Both the position numbers and the translations under genes were made by a program. Positions 61,224 through 64,000 of a stretch of DNA of 64,000 nt are shown here, one piece after another. The notes under the pieces were generated by a model that saw only the letters and a program-made list of their open reading frames with translations, was not told the DNA's origin and made no database searches. The stretch's first letter is position 1; each line of letters begins with the position of its first letter. Origin of the DNA: Paenibacillus sp. DMB5 (GTDB lineage: Bacteria > Bacillota > Bacilli > Paenibacillales > Paenibacillaceae); contig NZ_LRAC01000002.1 of assembly GCF_001517085.1 (NCBI RefSeq), positions 52,448-116,447 on the forward strand, given 5' to 3'.

Positions 61224-61258
61224 AAACAGCGTGCCCGGACGTACAGGGCACGCTGTTT
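61224..61258. terminator. Bidirectional terminator between the importer operon and prkA
   Basis: A perfect 13-bp stem, AAACAGCGTGCCC with GGGCACGCTGTTT, around a nine-base loop. It lies between converging stop codons 107 bp apart and can serve both strands. Confidence 0.9.
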
Positions 61259-61276
61259 ATTTAGAACAGCGAGAGC

Positions 61277-63172
61277 TTACCGGTTCAGCAGGCTTCCGAC
61301 ATATTTCAGCAGCTCGTTGGCGCAGATCGGGCAGTAGTTATGCTCCTCGATCAGGCGTCTGGACACCTCATTAATCCGCTTCAGCTGGCTTTCATCCGGT
61401 GTTTTGGACGAGGTGGTGATCTTCACGATATCCTTCAGATCGGCAAACAGCTTCTTCTCAATCGCTTCGCGCAGCCGGTCATGATTGTTGTACTCGAACT
61501 TTTTGCCCTTGCGGGAATAGGCCGAGATGCGGATCAGAATCTCCTCACGGAAGGCCTTTTTGGCATTTTCGGAGATACCGATCTGCTCTTCAATCGAACG
61601 CATCAGCCGCTCATCCGGCTCCATCTCCTCATCCGTAAGCGGATCGCGGATCTTGGTCCAGTTGCAGTAGGCCTCGATATTGTCGAGGTAGTTCTCGAAC
61701 AGCGTTTTGGCCGACTCCTCAAAAGAGTAGACGAATGCCTTCTGCACTTCGCTTTTGGCGAGAATGTCATATTCCTTGCGGGCAATGGAAATGAAGTTCA
61801 GGTAACGCTCGCGTTCTTCTTTTGTAATCGAGGGGTGGGAATCCAGTCCGTCCTTGATCGCCCGCAGCACATCCAGCGCATTCATGCACTGCAGGTCGCC
61901 TTTGATCAGGGCGCTGGAAATCCGGTTAATGACATACCGCGGATCAATACCGGACATGCCTTCATCCAGATACTCGGACTGCATTTCTTTCAGATCGGCT
62001 TCCTTGTAGCCTTCGACCTCTTCGCCGTCATACATCCGCAGCTTTTTGATCAGGTCCATCCCCTGCTTCTTGCTCTCTTTCAGCCGGGTCAGGATGGAGA
62101 AAATCGCAGCGGCCCGCAGGGCATGCGGCGCAATATGCACATGCTTCATATCGCTCTGGCCGATCAGCTTGGCGTAGATTTTTTCCTCTTCCGATACTCT
62201 CAGGTTGTATGGAACGGGCATAACGATCATGCGGGACTGCAGCGCCTCGTTCTTTTTATTGGAGATAAAGGATTTGTACTCCGTTTCGTTGGTGTGGGCC
62301 ACAATGAGCTCATCCGCACTGATCAGCGCGAACCGCCCGGCCTTGAAATTCCCTTCCTGGGTCAATGACAGCAGGTTCCACAGGAACTTCTCGTCGCATT
62401 TCAGCATTTCCTGGAACTCCATCAGGCCGCGGTTGGCCTTGTTCAGCTCCCCGTCGAACCGGTAAGCGCGCGGATCGGATTCCGAGCCGTATTCCGTGAT
62501 AGTCGAGAAGTCGATGCTGCCGGTAAGGTCGGCAATATCCTGGGACTTGGGATCAGAAGGGCTGAAGGTTCCGATGCCGACACGTTCCTCTTCCGATAAA
62601 ATAACGCGGGTGACCTTGACCTGTTCAATATCGCCGTGGTAATCATTTCTCAGGCGCATCTGGCAGGACGGGCATAAATTGCCTTCGATGCGCACCCCGA
62701 GCTCCCGTTCGATCTCCGGACGAAGCTCCAGCGGAATCAGGTGCAGCGGCTCCTCGTGCATAGGGCAGCCCTCAATCGCATATACGGCGCCGGCATCGGT
62801 ACGCGAATACTGCTCCAGGCCCCGTTTTAACAGTGTAACCAGAGTCGATTTACCGCCGCTGACCGGCCCCATCAACAGCAGAATCCGTTTGCGGACGTCG
62901 AGCCGGCGGGCAGCGGAATGGAAATACTCCTCCACCAGCTTCTCCACCGCACGGTCAAGCCCGAAGATCTCCTGCTCAAAAAACTTATACCGCTTGCGTC
63001 CGTTGATGTCCTCTACGCCGTGTGATTTGATCATGTCGTATACGCGGGAGTGAGCCGTCTTAGCGGGAGAGGGGTCTTTTCTCAGCAGTCCTATATAGTC
63101 CTTAAAGGTGCCGCTCCACGCCAAACGGTCATTCTCAGCCCGATACGAAGCTATACGCTCAAAAATGTCCAT
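61277..63172 (-). CDS. prkA: Serine protein kinase PrkA
   Basis: A 631-residue protein, the usual PrkA length. The N-terminal AAA-like domain has Walker A GPVSGGKST (about residue 102) and the segment VHIAPHALRAAAIFSILTRL; the C-terminal part resembles Hanks-type kinase remnants. Bacillus PrkA is needed for sporulation, where both kinase and Lon-like protease activity have been discussed, and it partners YhbH and SpoVR in many genomes. AGGAGG precedes the ATG. Here it converges on the pectin importer operon rather than adjoining yhbH. Confidence 0.95.
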   Translation of the reverse strand: MDIFERIASYRAENDRLAWSGTFKDYIGLLRKDPSPAKTAHSRVYDMIKSHGVEDINGRKRYKFFEQEIFGLDRAVEKLVEEYFHSAARRLDVRKRILLLMGPVSGGKSTLVTLLKRGLEQYSRTDAGAVYAIEGCPMHEEPLHLIPLELRPEIERELGVRIEGNLCPSCQMRLRNDYHGDIEQVKVTRVILSEEERVGIGTFSPSDPKSQDIADLTGSIDFSTITEYGSESDPRAYRFDGELNKANRGLMEFQEMLKCDEKFLWNLLSLTQEGNFKAGRFALISADELIVAHTNETEYKSFISNKKNEALQSRMIVMPVPYNLRVSEEEKIYAKLIGQSDMKHVHIAPHALRAAAIFSILTRLKESKKQGMDLIKKLRMYDGEEVEGYKEADLKEMQSEYLDEGMSGIDPRYVINRISSALIKGDLQCMNALDVLRAIKDGLDSHPSITKEERERYLNFISIARKEYDILAKSEVQKAFVYSFEESAKTLFENYLDNIEAYCNWTKIRDPLTDEEMEPDERLMRSIEEQIGISENAKKAFREEILIRISAYSRKGKKFEYNNHDRLREAIEKKLFADLKDIVKITTSSKTPDESQLKRINEVSRRLIEEHNYCPICANELLKYVGSLLNR

Positions 63173-63255
63173 TGCTCGCTGCCTCCTCTTGCGCTCCTAC
63201 TTGCTCGATTGGCTTTAAAAGTGTATTACATACCTATGCGGGGAGCCCGGAATAG

Positions 63256-63282
63256 TTGACCTCTTTTTTGCTGTGCTATAAT
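63256..63282 (+). promoter_or_regulatory. Possible promoter of the DUF2161 gene
   Basis: TTGACC (63256-63261) and TATAAT (63277-63282) are only 15 bases apart, which is short; the -10 is perfect. The coding start is at 63369. Confidence 0.5.
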
Positions 63283-63368
63283 AGAGAATCATTATGAATC
63301 ATAGAACTTCACATATAACGTTAACTACCTCAACCCATGAATCTGTATAGTGCACAGGAGTGACAACG

Positions 63369-64000
63369 ATGGCAATCAAGCATGAAACGGAGCTGTATGC
63401 TCCTCTTAAGGCTTACTTTGAACGGTATGGCTACTCAATCAAGGGTGAGGTGCGCACCTGCGATCTGGTCGGCCTGCGCGAGGGTGAGGATCAGCCGCTG
63501 ATTGTGGAGATGAAAAAAACGTTCAACCTCGCCCTGCTGCTGCAGGGGGTTGAACGTCTGCGTCTCAGCCCCAACGTCTACCTCGCCGTCGAACGCGTCC
63601 GTGATAAAAAAGGCGCGGTGAACCAGCGCTGGGGCGAGCTCACCGGGCTGTGCCGCCGGCTCGGCCTCGGGCTGATCACCGTCGTCTTCTACAAGACGAA
63701 GGCTCCACTCGTTGAGGTGCTCGCGGAGCCGGGCGACGCGCCGCCTCAGGTGCGCAGCGGCGCACGGCGGCGCGAGAAGCTGCTTCTCGAGTTCCGCGAG
63801 CGCAGCGGGGACTACAACACCGGCGGCAGCACGCGCGTCAAGCTCGTGACTGCCTACCGCGAGAAGGCGCTGCGCGTGGCACTCGCGCTGCAGGCCGCTG
63901 AGGCCGACGCTGCGCTCGGCCTCGCTTCGGGGCGGCGCGGGCGGAGCGCGCGCGCGGGCGAGCGCCGGGGCGCCTGCCGATGGCCGGCCGCTGCGCGCCG
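63369..64000 (+). CDS. DUF2161 domain protein, partial (runs off the window)
   Basis: The frame from the ATG at 63369, with CAGGAG upstream, stays open to the window end (210 codons). It starts AIKHETELYAPLKAYFERYG and has DLVGLREGEDQPLIVEMKKT, whose spaced D, E and K suggest a PD-(D/E)XK nuclease-like fold; the family is usually labelled DUF2161 phosphodiesterase. The last ~40 codons are very GC-rich (Ala/Gly/Arg), unlike the neighbours, and may be a natural linker. Function is not known. prkA is divergent. Confidence 0.8.
   Translation, partial: MAIKHETELYAPLKAYFERYGYSIKGEVRTCDLVGLREGEDQPLIVEMKKTFNLALLLQGVERLRLSPNVYLAVERVRDKKGAVNQRWGELTGLCRRLGLGLITVVFYKTKAPLVEVLAEPGDAPPQVRSGARRREKLLLEFRERSGDYNTGGSTRVKLVTAYREKALRVALALQAAEADAALGLASGRRGRSARAGERRGACRWPAAAR

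Noticed and set aside
61277..63172. Horizontal transfer of the whole prkA side
   Set aside because: Base use and ribosome sites of prkA look like those of yhbH and spoVR; no integrase or flanking repeat was seen.
63880..64000. Assembly artefact at the GC-rich window end
   Set aside because: The frame stays open and Ala/Arg/Gly-rich linkers are common; too little sequence is present to call it an error.

Overview
The window looks like a chromosomal segment of a spore-forming, plant- or soil-associated Paenibacillus-type Firmicute. The evidence is strong AGGAGG ribosome sites, three sporulation-associated genes (yhbH, spoVR, prkA), LplABC-type sugar importers, a transmembrane AraC regulator, an SLH-anchored amylopullulanase and intergenic repeat families. 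I could run no database search, so the genus is an inference. I see no phage, insertion sequence, CRISPR array, tRNA or rRNA.

Layout. 0.1-2.4 kb: yhbH, then a PadR/DUF2812 pair behind an operator-rich promoter. 2.4-7.3 kb: GH4 alpha-galactosidase, its AraC-type neighbour and a chemoreceptor. 7.3-29 kb: a full maltodextrin/starch locus with ABC importer mdxEFG, cyclomaltodextrinase, a giant SLH-anchored amylopullulanase (two frameshifts), a LacI-family regulator, beta-phosphoglucomutase, maltose phosphorylase and alpha-glucosidase. 29-41.5 kb: an AraC/GyrI-type regulator, DegV, a PAS histidine kinase, a YcbLMNO-like two-component/ABC set, a lipoprotein, a NAGPA protein with a GT2-GtrA glycosyltransferase, and spoVR. 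41.5-44.5 kb: a CE7 esterase, an AraC/effector regulator and a DinB protein. 44.8-61.2 kb: a pectin/rhamnogalacturonan locus with rhamnogalacturonan acetylesterase (amber stop), GH105, esterase, pectin methylesterase (frameshift), AraC, GH28, GH43 (frameshift), a transmembrane AraC regulator and an LplB/LplC/solute-binding importer. 61.3-64 kb: prkA and the start of a DUF2161 gene.

How the genes work together. Surface amylopullulanase would cut starch and pullulan. MdxEFG imports the maltodextrins, the cytoplasmic cyclomaltodextrinase and alpha-glucosidase trim them, maltose phosphorylase splits maltose into glucose and beta-glucose-1-phosphate, and PgmB turns the latter into glucose-6-phosphate. 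LacI-type CAAACGTTTG operators and cre-like sites recur in front of these genes. In the second locus the visible enzymes lack signal peptides, so imported oligogalacturonides would be demethylated, deacetylated and hydrolysed inside the cell.

The most unusual content is intergenic. (1) Two arrays of a 61-66 bp tandem repeat run straight into the ribosome site of two maltose genes, cyclomaltodextrinase and pgmB. (2) Three copies of a ~190 bp nested inverted repeat each carry four copies of one ~25 bp motif in ++-- order. (3) A second dispersed family has three copies. (4) There is a four-module palindromic spacer and a 9-bp-period minisatellite. Separately, four genes' worth of polysaccharide-degrading enzymes carry disruptions: four frameshifts, all of the one-base-missing kind, and one CAG-to-TAG stop. 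These could be true decay or sequence error.
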